From contig MU385784.1 of assembly GCA_022497155.1 (NCBI GenBank), positions 102,240 to 166,239 of the forward strand: 64,000 bases of DNA, given 5' to 3'. The notes below the pieces were generated by a model. That model worked only from the letters and a program-made list of their open reading frames with translations, was not told where the DNA came from and made no database searches. A program made the translations under genes and the position numbers. Shown here one piece after another: positions 36,218-46,795 of this stretch (its first letter is position 1; every line of letters begins with the position of its first letter). Source of the stretch: Whalleya microplaca. Taxonomy: Eukaryota; Ascomycota; Sordariomycetes; Xylariales; Xylariaceae.

Positions 36218-36988
36218 TTAAAACCCCAAGATCTGCGTAGTATAATAGGCAAAAATGGGGTCAAAAAGAAGACAAAAAGGATTTACACAATGACTCTCTT
36301 CAATATGATAAATCCAGGGCCGTTGAGATGTGATGAGAGGCCCCATGGCTGCCGAGGATGATCTAGGAGTGCCCGTACACATCAAATGTCTTGGTAGAAC
36401 TCTAGGCTGAATACCTACCAGGTACGGATCATGCATCACTTGGTGAAACATTTGAGAGAACGTTTCAAGGACCTCGTATCGATCCACAAGTTTCGTGAAT
36501 TCTGACAAAGAATGTTCTTGTGCGAATGGAATATCATAGATGAACTTTACACCTAACTGAGTTGTGCTGAACAGCTGGCATATTGGTGAGACCAACTCCA
36601 GCTTTACTGCTAGTTGCTAATCGCTACCTTCGAGGATCGTGTTCCTACCGTTCCTGTCGATTGCGCATTCACAAGATGACCGGAAATTGTGTTCCCAGAT
36701 TAGCTTGGACATGGAGAAACCTGAAAACCACGGGCCTGCCATGAGAGTCAATGGATCTAGCCGCGTGTTCACAATTGAGCCGCCAATATAGCTATGCACT
36801 ATACTGTATACTTGTCTGACGAATATTCGAGATCGAGTCGCTGGGGATGCGTTTACATCAAATACTTGCACTGGATACTGACGACCTTGTAGGCTCGTAA
36901 TACACCGATCAACGTAAAGACTATAAGAGCTGTCAGGGCCATATGGCGCTGTAATGTTGAAGGAAGTACTGGAATAAACCCTGGTCAC
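36218..36988 (-). pseudogene. Degenerate ORF pair, family unknown
   Basis: Two open stretches of about 123 and 125 codons lie in the same frame, separated by an in-frame TAG at 36617-36619 and about seven further codons. The upstream part reads VYSSTSFNITAPYGPDSSYS, FDVNASPATRSRIFVRQVYS and LTLMAGPWFSGFSMSKLIWE; the downstream part has FIYDIPFAQEHSLSEFTKLV. No ATG precedes the first part in frame. A 53-nt GT-AG intron across the TAG shifts to a frame that soon stops. This looks like a decayed gene or an unresolved multi-exon one; I do not recognise the family. Confidence 0.35.
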
Positions 36989-38356
36989 ACATGTTCTTCC
37001 CCTTCAGACATTTTTCTTCCATACATACTGTAGCTCGCATGACGTGACAGCAATTGTAGACCTCAGGCGAAGAATCCGAGCTGCATCAGTCGCTGAATGT
37101 GGCGGAAGAAGAAGAAGTTACTATATTGTATATCCAGCTAATCAGGCATTCCGATGTAAGAATACTATTCTGTGTTGATGTCCTAGCCATATATGTATCC
37201 TTGTTCATCGGGGCAAACCTCTCAACAATGACTCCAGGTCTTTTCAAAGGGAGACTATGACCGCGCTCCGCTCCATGCATGAAGCAGCCTTGAAGCCGGC
37301 GACGATGGTGAGATCGCTTAAACAACCCGAGGGCTAAAACTACCCTCGTATCCATGGATAATTGCAGATAAAATGTTGCGAGCTGATTGGTATGCATCAA
37401 TATCCAGGGGTTAGTACAGTTGGTGTTGACTTAGCCTGCTGTGGTCGCATCTGGCTCGATATTTTGTTCAGTTGAGGGATTTCAAGTCCATCAAACGTGG
37501 ACGTCAACTACAGGAAGCTCAAGGATGACGATATCCGGCGATTAATTGAGACGAATCAATTGTCATTTGAACTTGGTTGTACCTAACGACAGTGTACCCC
37601 TCGAGATCATATGATAGGTGGATGGCGGTATACGCAGATGACTCTCTCCTCTCGAAAGAAAAACGAATGGAGTAGCTGTAGTCATAACTTAAACATTAAT
37701 GATGAATTTATTCATGCTTGGAGGACGAAAAGCTATCTACCTATGTCTACCTGCTGTCTACAAAAGGGACGTTCTTGCGTCGACGCTCCTATAACGCATA
37801 AGTCGGCTCTAGATACTTAAGACGCCGTGAACTAACAGTTCCCAATGCTTGATAGAACAAATATGATGTGTTCAGACCGGATTTTGGGAGTGATTATCTC
37901 GTACACGCCCCACGGATATCCCGCGCAGGATCAATGAATGTGCAAGGAGATACACAAGCATTGGAGAGCAACATTATTGCCCTTGGATTTGGCAACTCTT
38001 GATGTTTCCCAGTTTGTGTAGGTCGTGCCGAGTACTTGGCTTAAGCCATTCGACAACAGAAAGTGACCATGATAATAGCCTTGCTTCATGATCTCCCTGG
38101 ACCTATTGACCATGCTATTCAAATACGTGCTACTGATTATCCGCCCTTTAGCCTGGTGATATCTGTCACGGGTAGGACTCATGGCTGACCAAAGCCCTTC
38201 CACTTTGGCTGAAAGCTGTACAACGCCTTCAACCCTGATCTATGCGGAGAAACTGGGTATAATGTTGCGTTCGTCAGAGATGGCTGATACGGTATTGGTC
38301 AAATGAGCTCTGTTTGCCGATTTGATTGATTCTGAATGCTTTCCTCATTCATATGA
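36989..38356. other. Probably degenerate sequence, no intact gene
   Basis: Minus-strand ORFs at 37086..37400 and 37931..38203 have no recognisable domain and stop codons on either side. May include more of the degenerate gene at 36.2-37.0 kb. Confidence 0.4.
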
Positions 38357-39870
38357 TCATATAGGTGTATCGATGGTACTTGCTTTCTCTGCCTTGAAAC
38401 CTCTGAAGTAGACACGGCGGAATGGGTTCAGATCATCTGCGGTGCTCCCGTTCACTTTCTCTTCTTGGCTTTTCCGTACAAGTGCAGAGACATCGACTTG
38501 GGCGTCCGGCAGACGCTGGTAAGTGATAAGTCTTCGTGACCCTAATGAACTGTGTAAGTGCGATCGCCCCTAGTGTTGGACAATAAACCTACACTTGTTG
38601 AACACCTGCGTACATACAACCACAATATCCAGACACGGATGTGTAGGTACAGGGATTTCTTGTTCTTCGTCATTTGCGGTTGGCATCCAAAAGGATATAC
38701 GACCATTATCTACCAGCGTGTCCGCAGCGAAATTCAGTATGTCATCCAACATAGCCATAAAACTATATGGCTTCTTCGGAGCTATGAAGGCAGGATCCCT
38801 GTACCTCGTTAGTCGACCCGTTCGAGGTATAAGACTATCGACGCATCTTACTTGTACGTTCGCTTCCCTTTCTCCACGATCCAGGCGTCCTTCTCCGGAT
38901 CCCTGCAACCCAAGACTTTCAAACCCTCTCTCACGCCATACGGAGGGTCGCAGACGATACCATCGAGTATCCTTGCCTTGCGCACAGGACTATTCGTCAG
39001 GTCACAAACGAATACATCGCCCAATAGCGACTCCAGTCCATACTGTTGAAAGTTGCCTCTCAGGCTCTTCTTCCCACCTTCACCTCGAACGCTACGACCG
39101 TCAATGTCACTTCCCAGGCCAAGGGCGCCGAATTGCGCACACGCGATTGGGAAGCTGCCCGTCCCAACAAATGGGTCATAGAAGATCTTCCCGGGCGCCG
39201 CAAGAGCGATATTGGCAGTGACTAGAGCCAGCTCCGAGTCCATGGATGTCGTACTTATATAGTCTCGTTTCTTGAGGTCAAAGGTCTTGATCAGCTCCCG
39301 TACGCTGTGGGCGACGAGACGACCAAAGTGGAGTTTCAGGGGGTCAGGTAGGTTCAGCGGCACCGAGTTGAACTCCCACTGCTCAAAGATGGTGAACTCT
39401 TGGTCCGGATTAGAAAGCAGAATGGGGCCTTCAAAAGGAAGGTAGGAAAAGGAATTGATGAGCGAGAGTTTCTGCTTTGATGATCGGGAGCCCTGATAGG
39501 CGTCGATATTGATCTTGAATGAAGGTTTCACGTACTGCGGCCACAAGTGCGCGGTGTCACGTCTGACGATCGCATGCAGCTCATCGTACGTGTCTGCTGT
39601 GCCCCAGTGCTCATGGATGGTCTGCGCCAGGACGGAACGCTTCATGAGGGCTCTCGCAGCATCTTCGGAGGGAAGCTGGACTACACAGAATGGGGACTAA
39701 TAAGAAAAACAGTGAGCATGAAGGTTTCCCGTCGAGGGAACAATGGTATGATGTACCTCATCACTGTAGAAGATAACCTTCAAGTCAATTCCCTCGACTA
39801 GCGCAAGCGCCTGGATTTCTGGCAGGCGGAAAAATTCATGCGACTGAGTAAAGCGGATCAGGTATTCCAT
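38357..39870 (-). CDS. TRM11: tRNA (guanine(10)-N2)-methyltransferase catalytic subunit Trm11
   Basis: Four exons, 39870..39757, 39696..38852, 38798..38593, 38541..38357; 449 aa. With Trm112 it makes m2G10 in tRNAs in the cytosol. Visible: N-terminal THUMP-like region (MEYLIRFTQSHEFFRLPEIQ), the SAM-binding motif FYDPFVGTGSFPIACAQFGA, acidic DIDGRSVRG, the catalytic box CDPPYGVREG, then PAFIAPKKPYSFMAMLDDIL and a C-terminal LITYQRLPDAQVDVSALVRK. Exon 4 starts inside a Trp codon and supplies the conserved SRRLITYQR end. Introns are only 51-60 nt. The divergent neighbour is RPP40, another tRNA-processing gene. Confidence 0.95.
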
Positions 39871-40319
39871 GATGGGATTTGCTCCTGGGGCAATTTTGCG
39901 CTTGCTCTGATCAATTCGGATATTTTTGGTGCTTGTCTGTCTCTAAGGTGCTCCATCTGAGGCTTGAAAGTGTATTCTTGGTATTTTTCACCTGAGTCAC
40001 TAGATCACGACTTGAATCTTGTGTGCAGAGTTCCCAAGTGAGAATCTTAGGTAGAAGGAGTGGAGTGTATATAGGAGGAAAAGGTCGAATGCTTTGTTTG
40101 GCGCTATCATTGATATTCGAATAGCCTCGTTTATTGAATGGCATTCTCTCCGATGTGTCGGCCTGATATTGTTTAAAGCAGAGTAGCCTTATCACGGAAG
40201 GTTTAGCTCAGCGTATTTCGTTCTCTGCTCTCTCTCCTCTCCACTATGTACCAATTGTCCATGGCATAGACTCCGCGCAAGCAACATACGAAAACAGAAG
40301 CTTCTAGGCTCGTAGGAAT
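39871..40319. promoter_or_regulatory. Divergent promoter region, TRM11 / RPP40
   Basis: 449 nt between divergent start codons of two tRNA-maturation genes; may allow shared control. No clear TATA box seen. Confidence 0.45.
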
Positions 40320-41712
40320 ATGTTCAACTTTCCGACGCCTAGTGTCTACCAAGCGTCCAAATGTTTTGTTACATATGGAATTATGGGTCACCCGGATCCT
40401 AAGCAGATACCGAATAAGGGGAAGCCATGGAATGCATTACTAGGACAGGACTTTATACACAAGGTTGGTTCAATTATGACAAACTAGCTTATCGTGGCGT
40501 TCATTTCGACCGACTTGCTTACTGGGAGTAGGTTGATTTGATTCTTCCCGAGGAAATGCTGGACCTTGTCAAAGACAGGGCCATTGACGAACCAGGTCGC
40601 GTGCCAATCTACTATCGGGTTATCATGACCCTCGGACAAGTCCTGGAGGGTGACTTCTTCACGGAGTATATCAAGATAGGTGGGTTAGACTATCTTTGGC
40701 CGGCCACATTTTCGCTATATATGGCTAATATCTTGTGATAGGCAATATCATGATGTTGTCAGAAGGCAGGATGGACTCCGACAATGTTTATTCATTGAAA
40801 GATGGCAAGTTGCAACATTTGATCTATACTGGAGAGCATTGACTAATGAAAATTGGACTTTATAGGCGTGCTCACCATGTATCTTGAGAAAGAGACATAT
40901 GAACGAGCTGGGCTTGTTGGGAAACCTCACGGAGTCAAGGGTAAACGGGGACTCAAGCCAAGGTGGAGTATGTTGGGTTGCTCATGGTTCTTTTTTGATA
41001 GTTTCTGATGAGATTTATCAGTTGTGCAATTCGACCTTCGAAGTCCATCGATGCTGCATGGAAAGAAGGGCTTTGACAGATTGGCATATGCGTGCAAAAA
41101 CGCCTTGAATACTCCGACAACCTGGCTTTTTTGCAATCTCTCCAATAGTAAGATCTATTCTACCTTTGGATATTTCAATGCTGACTGGATATTTCAATGC
41201 TGACCCGATCTATAGCCCCTAGTCCTGACCCTCTCTTGCAGCACCATCCCACCAAGTACATGTCGGATCCTGGGGTTTTTGAAGGTCTACATCTGTCAGT
41301 TCCGCCATTGAAGCCTCCGCCGACCATCCTCGAGACTCAGGACAGACTCGAGCTGAATGAATACGCCACAGACATATACGAGTGGCTTTCACTGATTCGA
41401 CTGGACAGCGCAAGGCTCCGCGTGGACGACCAGATCGACCCCTACCTGTCCAGTTATGCTGTTCCTGGAGATCCAGAGGACAATGAAAAAGGCAGACTAT
41501 GTCGAATCAGCTGGCAAGGCTTCATCTCACCAACCTGGACGCAACGGACCTTGGTAGATGTCATACTCGCTCTGCCGTCCAAGTCATGGTTTTCGCTGAG
41601 TGTGACATCGTTCGCAAGGGGTATCGTTGGGGATAGTACCGACTGTACCATTTTGAGGCCACCCAATTCGCCTGGGGAGTATATCCTCTGGGATATTAAG
41701 AGCCACAATTGA
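40320..41712 (+). CDS. RPP40: RNase P/MRP 40-kDa-type subunit (Rpp40 family)
   Basis: Six exons, 40320..40463, 40532..40679, 40742..40804, 40866..40967, 41022..41147, 41216..41712; about 359 aa. Visible blocks typical of the fungal Rpp40 (Ribonuc_P_40) family: CFVTYGIMGHPDPKQ, HKVDLILPEEMLDLVKD, VLEGDFFTEYIKIG, YERAGLVGKP, SPSMLHGKKGFDRLAYACKN, ATDIYEWLSLIRLDSAR, and the long end WTQRTLVDVILALPSKSWFS plus DSTDCTILRPPNSPGEYILW. RNase P trims tRNA 5' leaders. Intron 3 (40805..40865) starts GCAAGT, a GC-AG intron required to restore the frame. The acceptor of exon 6 fits at 41215. The stop lies 35 nt from the stop of the convergent ankyrin gene. Confidence 0.9.
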
Positions 41713-41747
41713 GAAACTTTATTATTTGGGTTCGGTCGTCAACCAAA

Positions 41748-42401
41748 CTAGTCTTGTCTCGATCGAACATTGCGATCAGCGAGGTTACGGTCGGCTATGG
41801 CATCCTGTATCAGCTGTCTCAGCTCAGCTTGTCCAGCGTCGGAGTGAAAGTCGTCCCGTTCGGCTAATTGCTCTATTCTCCTCCGGAACTCGGGATCGAC
41901 ATCGACATCATTTTCAGCGGGTGTGATGGTGCTGACGGAGATGTTGAGGCCATCAGGCGGGGGTGGTATTGCGCCACTGTCTTGAGCTGGTTCACCGTTG
42001 GTTCCATTCGGGAGCTCTTGAGCAGGACCGGGTTCCTTGCTCTTGAGGTATTCTGCAACCTGTGGGAAATCACCCTCCTCAGATATCTTTTGGCTCGCGG
42101 TGTAGCCGTCCGAACCTCGGATCGTGATATCAATACCTAGTTCTTCTACTAGGATGCGGGCCGCCTCGACGGTCTCCACCACAAACAGAGCTGTCTCTTC
42201 GTCCTCATCGCGCAAGTTGACATCGACATTGAACTCTCGTATCAGGGTCCGGAGGGTGTCGAGGTGGTTGTAGCTTGCCAGGGCGTGCACCAGGGAGTAG
42301 CCGTGGCTGTCTTGCTTGGAGGCTAGTTCTGGGTTTTCGCGGAGCAGGACTAGTAGGGCCTGAGGGCTGTCGGCGGCGAGGAGGAATGGATTGGCAGACA
42401 T
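41748..42401 (-). CDS. Ankyrin-repeat protein
   Basis: Single exon, 217 aa from ATG 42401 (MSANPFLLAADSPQALLVLL); a longer reading to 42440 has no ATG. About three ankyrin repeats span residues 1-110: DSHGYSLVHALASYNHLDTL, DEDEETALFVVETVEAARIL, GSDGYTASQKISEEGDFPQV. A Pro/Gly-rich linker and a charged helical tail (DPEFRRRIEQLAERDDF) follow. The layout resembles the short fungal cytosolic ankyrin protein of the yeast YGL242C type; function unknown. No introns. Confidence 0.85.
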   Translation of the reverse strand: MSANPFLLAADSPQALLVLLRENPELASKQDSHGYSLVHALASYNHLDTLRTLIREFNVDVNLRDEDEETALFVVETVEAARILVEELGIDITIRGSDGYTASQKISEEGDFPQVAEYLKSKEPGPAQELPNGTNGEPAQDSGAIPPPPDGLNISVSTITPAENDVDVDPEFRRRIEQLAERDDFHSDAGQAELRQLIQDAIADRNLADRNVRSRQD

Positions 42402-43382
42402 TGCGAATACCCAATCAGTCAAGCTGGAGCAACAAAACAAACCAACCTACTCAGATTGGGATTGCGCCTCGATACAATCGGCAGCTGATGGCGACAACAT
42501 AAAAATGAAGGAAATTTTGGGGGACAGGGGGGTCGGTATGACGCATCTCCTGCAGCACCCCGCCATACATAAACGATTAGGTACCTAGTCTGCTAGTTTA
42601 GGGCAAGAATGGGAGACTTTCAGTGGCGTGAAATGCCCTGCGGCTGAGATATCTACTATGATAATAATATCTACGGGCATGTAGTACTGTAGTTGCATGT
42701 GCATGTATCCATGTATTATGCCTCAACCATGTAGGTACATACCTGATTGGCACATTGACACAAACGTCCCCTATGCATATGCATATGCATATGCACCAAT
42801 GAGAAAATATAGACTCCATTTATTATGTGCACCTAATTCGAGTGTCCTCGTTACAAACACCACATTGATTAGTACCTGACTGAAGTTTCTTTGAGCTCAT
42901 GCTGGTACCAAGATAAAGCAGATTGCGGCACAGTTACCTCCATTCGGCACTGCAGTACGGGCAGTGCTGGCTAGTGACTCATGCCGGTACCCAGACGATT
43001 GTTGCACCTGAGGTTGTAAAGCTTTCAATGTTCCCTGAACACAGCGAATGCATTGCATATAAACATTTAACTCGAGCCCATTTTCCATTGGCCTCTCTAA
43101 CTTCCTTACCACCTTCACACTTGACCTTCCACACTTCACAAGTGCAAGAACCCATACTGGGAACAAAGCCAGTCGTGACTAACCAATCCCATTCCATAGG
43201 ACTGGCTACCTGTTACCTACTGCCACCATCGCCACCAGGCCTCTCTCAACAGCTTCATATCTACACCTCAAACCTCACAGAGCAAACCAGCTGCTCACTG
43301 TTGCCCAACCTTGGGCCCCGTCTGGAGCAATTCAGCACTTTAGTCTATCTGCCACAAGACAGCACCACCAGTCATCATCATC
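42402..43382. promoter_or_regulatory. Divergent promoter region, ankyrin / TRL1
   Basis: Contains a hexanucleotide palindromic run (TATGCA)x4 at about 42774-42795 and C/A-rich leader before TRL1. No gene supported. Confidence 0.5.
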
Positions 43383-45797
43383 ATGGATACCTCCAAGGTA
43401 CCGTACTGTGAGCAAAACCCCCACGAGATAGCAGACCTGGTGCAAGCCATGGGCGGTGGGAAGTCCAAGAATAGCAAGGCCACCAGGGTCAAGAAGAACA
43501 CCTTCAAAGTTCACGACTCGCCCGACGGCATTAGTGTTGATTCTTGGCGTATGCAGGATTGGGACTACAAGAAGCGGGATCTACCCACCTATGCCCGTGG
43601 ACTGTTCACAGCCAAGAACCGGCGAAACCAGCATGAGATTGCTGTCAGAGGCTATGACAAGTTCTTTAATGTCGACGAGGTCCCGGAGACGAGATGGGAC
43701 AACATTAGAAAGCAAACCCAGGGCCCATACGAGCTGACTCTGAAGGAGAACGGCTGTATCATCTTCATCAGTGGCCTGGAAGATGACACTCTTCTCGTCT
43801 GCAGCAAGCATTCTACCGGAAATCGAAGCGATATCCAGGTCAGTCATGCCAGTGCCGGCGAGAGTTGGGTCGATAAGCAGCTGGCCACTATCGGCAAGAG
43901 TAGAGAAGAATTTGCTCGGGAGTTGAGACGCAGAAACGTCACGGCCGTGGCCGAACTCTGCGATGACGAGTTTGAGGAGCACATCCTAGCATATACTCCC
44001 GACAAGGCTGGTCTTTACCTCCATGGCATCAACGTCAACATCCCGGAGTTCATGACATATCCCAGTCCCCTGGTCCAGCAATTTGCGGATGAGTGGGGAT
44101 TTCGCAAGATCGGAGTCCAGACGTTTGACGACATAGACACGGTCAAGACTTTCCTAGAGGGCGTTGCCGAGTCAGGGGCCCATGAAGGCCGGGACGTGGA
44201 AGGGTTCGTCATCCGCTGCAGAAGGTCCAACCATCCGGAACGAACACCTTACAACGACTGGTTCTTCAAATACAAATTCGAAGAACCGTACTTGATGTAC
44301 CGACAGTGGCGAGAGTGCACCAAGGCCTTGATCTCCGGCAAAACCCCCAAATTCAAGAAACACGCCAAGATTACTGAAGAGTATCTTATGTATGCTCGCA
44401 AGCGCCTTGCCGCCGACCCCAGGCTAGGCACGCTATACTGCCAGAATCACGGCATAATTGCGCTTCGTAATGACTTCCTGGCCTTCAAGAACTTGAAAGG
44501 CTCAGACGCTGCTAATCTAGATCTCGAACTTGCAGAGCTCAGCTCTGCCGTCACCCAAGACATCGTTCTCGTACCCATTGCGACTATCGGATGTGGAAAG
44601 ACTACCGTTGGTATTGCTCTGACGCACCTTTTCGGCTGGGGAATTGTGCAGAATGACAACATCCAGGGCAAGCAGCGTCCTGCTAAGATGGTTCAAGCCG
44701 TCATGTCCCTTCTCCTGGAACATCCGGTCGTCATAGCAGATCGAAACAACTCAGAGCGCCGGGAGCGAGAACAGATCATCAAGGATGTGCGGTTACAACA
44801 CAAGGACGCGCGGCTCGTTGCCCTGAACTTTGCTCATGGAGATATCGATGAGATCCGCAGAGTCACAAGGGAGCGAGTACTGAAGCGTGGCGACAACCAT
44901 CAGACCATCCAAGCTGCCTCGGACCAAAGTAAGGTCATTGGGATTATGGATAATTTCATCTCAAGATTTCAACCCTGTGAACCTGAAAAGCGACCTGACA
45001 ACGGGTTTGAGCTGATCATCGATCTCGACCCTACCCAGGATAGCCGCGTCAATGTGGAGGTAGTGATTAGGGAGTTAAACAGGAAATATCCATTGCTTGT
45101 CAAGGATGTTCCCAGTGCTGAAGATATGGACGAAGCTGTGAAGGCTGCCATCGAGGACTATAAACCAGACCTGAGACATACGATTCCGGATCGCAATGAC
45201 AAGAGGGACAGACAGCTGAAGAAGGCCCAAGAGCAGGCACAACAAGGTGAAAAGAAGAAGAAGCCCCTCGAGTACATGTCCATCTCTGTTCCGGCCAAGG
45301 AAATAAATGCCGCCCTCGAAGCCGCCTTCAAAGGCACGGATGCCCAGACGCAGCGCTTCTACAGACAACTGCAACAGTCCCGCCGCATCCAGCCCCTGTT
45401 CCACGTAACCCTGATGCACCGCGCGGCCGCCAAGGAACACCCCGAGCTATGGCAGCGGTACCAGACGCTCGAGGCCGAGAACCAGTCGCCGGACGGCAAG
45501 CTCGGCGAGTGCGACGTCATGCTCGAGCGCGTCGTCTACGACGACCGCATCATGGCCGTCGTGGTGCGCCTGCCGCCGCCGGCGACGGAGGGCGAGCCGC
45601 AGAACTGGGTCTGCACCAACAAGATCGCGCACGTCACCGTCGGCACGCGCGACGACGGCGTCAAGCCCAAGGAGAGCAACGACCTCCTCGCCCGCTGGCT
45701 CGAGCGCGGCAGCGGCGCCGACTCGGGCATCGGCGAGCGCGTCTTCGAGGGCAAGCCCACGCTTAAGGGCTCGGTGCGTGGCGTACTTTCCAGATAG
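43383..45797 (+). CDS. TRL1: tRNA ligase, three-domain (Trl1)
   Basis: Single exon, 804 aa. Trl1 joins tRNA exon halves after intron removal and, in the unfolded protein response, ligates HAC1/XBP1-type mRNA. All three activities show: the N-terminal adenylyltransferase with nucleophile Lys121 in LKENGCIIF and the distal HEGRDVEGFVIRCR motif; the central polynucleotide kinase with P-loop GCGKTTVG from Gly403; and the C-terminal cyclic phosphodiesterase with two H-x-T motifs, His674 (FHVTLMHR) and His750 (AHVTVGTR). A basic K/E linker (QEQAQQGEKKKKPLEYMSIS) precedes the CPD domain. GC content rises sharply in the last 400 nt. Start is the first ATG; four CAT triplets overlap it. Confidence 0.97.
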   Translation: MDTSKVPYCEQNPHEIADLVQAMGGGKSKNSKATRVKKNTFKVHDSPDGISVDSWRMQDWDYKKRDLPTYARGLFTAKNRRNQHEIAVRGYDKFFNVDEVPETRWDNIRKQTQGPYELTLKENGCIIFISGLEDDTLLVCSKHSTGNRSDIQVSHASAGESWVDKQLATIGKSREEFARELRRRNVTAVAELCDDEFEEHILAYTPDKAGLYLHGINVNIPEFMTYPSPLVQQFADEWGFRKIGVQTFDDIDTVKTFLEGVAESGAHEGRDVEGFVIRCRRSNHPERTPYNDWFFKYKFEEPYLMYRQWRECTKALISGKTPKFKKHAKITEEYLMYARKRLAADPRLGTLYCQNHGIIALRNDFLAFKNLKGSDAANLDLELAELSSAVTQDIVLVPIATIGCGKTTVGIALTHLFGWGIVQNDNIQGKQRPAKMVQAVMSLLLEHPVVIADRNNSERREREQIIKDVRLQHKDARLVALNFAHGDIDEIRRVTRERVLKRGDNHQTIQAASDQSKVIGIMDNFISRFQPCEPEKRPDNGFELIIDLDPTQDSRVNVEVVIRELNRKYPLLVKDVPSAEDMDEAVKAAIEDYKPDLRHTIPDRNDKRDRQLKKAQEQAQQGEKKKKPLEYMSISVPAKEINAALEAAFKGTDAQTQRFYRQLQQSRRIQPLFHVTLMHRAAAKEHPELWQRYQTLEAENQSPDGKLGECDVMLERVVYDDRIMAVVVRLPPPATEGEPQNWVCTNKIAHVTVGTRDDGVKPKESNDLLARWLERGSGADSGIGERVFEGKPTLKGSVRGVLSR

Positions 45798-46795
45798 GAA
45801 GAGGGATTACCGCTGCAGCCGCTTCCGCTTCCGCAGCAGCCACCGGCATCCGCGCCTGTCGGTCCTCGTGGTCAACCCGGTGGAAGTGGACATGGACCGG
45901 GACCGGGTCGTGGTAGAGGTCCATACCGAGGCAGAGCTAGAGGGCAAAGGGGAAGGCGAGGACGGGGAGGAAGAGCGCAGTCACATGGCCGCGAGGCATA
46001 AATGGGGTGACGGGTATGAGCAGGACTTCTGAGGGTCATCCTAGGCGTGAGGAAAGAGTATTGATATTCGGTTGGCTATCCTCACCCCTCAAATACTGCG
46101 CCGATAGAAAGACTGTATGACCTAGGCAAACTGGGCATAGTTTAGTTACCTGGGCTGTATCAATTGAGACGCCTCCCCTAAAGTATGATCTATTGCCGTA
46201 GACATGTTCGTGATTCTGTTTTCCGGCTTAAAGGGGTTGGTTACTTAGATAGCTTCACATACTTGAATAGCGTGATTTCTGTGTCTAATGAGCCTTCTCA
46301 TATATGCTCGATATCCATCCAACCCTGGTAGAATATCTCAAGCTCTGCATTAGACTACGCAATCCTGGCCGATATAGGTCCTATTTCACCATGGGTACCT
46401 AGTATACGGTTGATTGTTACGATTTACACATATATGCATATAGACCTAGCGCATCTCACTGCAGACGGCAAAACACCGTACACTAAATTGACAAGATCTT
46501 ATTCGAAGCATATGACTAGAAGACTAGTACAATAGTGGTATCATGAGAGTCTACAGTCGATGGTCCTGTGTCCATATATGGAGTCGGTGAATAAAACCTC
46601 CCCCCTTTTCCATCCTGATTTTGATAGTTGGTAGTCGTATCTATAGCTTTTCATTACTACCTAAACTCACCCAAGATTTTCCTTCCTTCTCTTTTCCCTG
46701 GTATCCTAAATAGAGAAACATGAAACCCGTAGTGCCTAGCCTAGAATCCAATTCCTTCAACTGATAAAGAGAAAAAGGGGGAATAGGACAGCGCT
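45798..46795. other. Convergent 3' region, TRL1 / TRP4
   Basis: About 1 kb. An ORF overlapping the TRL1 end (to 46032) is Arg/Glu-skewed and is not called. No gene. Confidence 0.6.

Noticed and set aside
45778..46032. 84-codon ORF overlapping the TRL1 end
   Set aside because: Begins within TRL1, Arg/Glu-rich, no domain; the TRL1 CPD domain is already complete.
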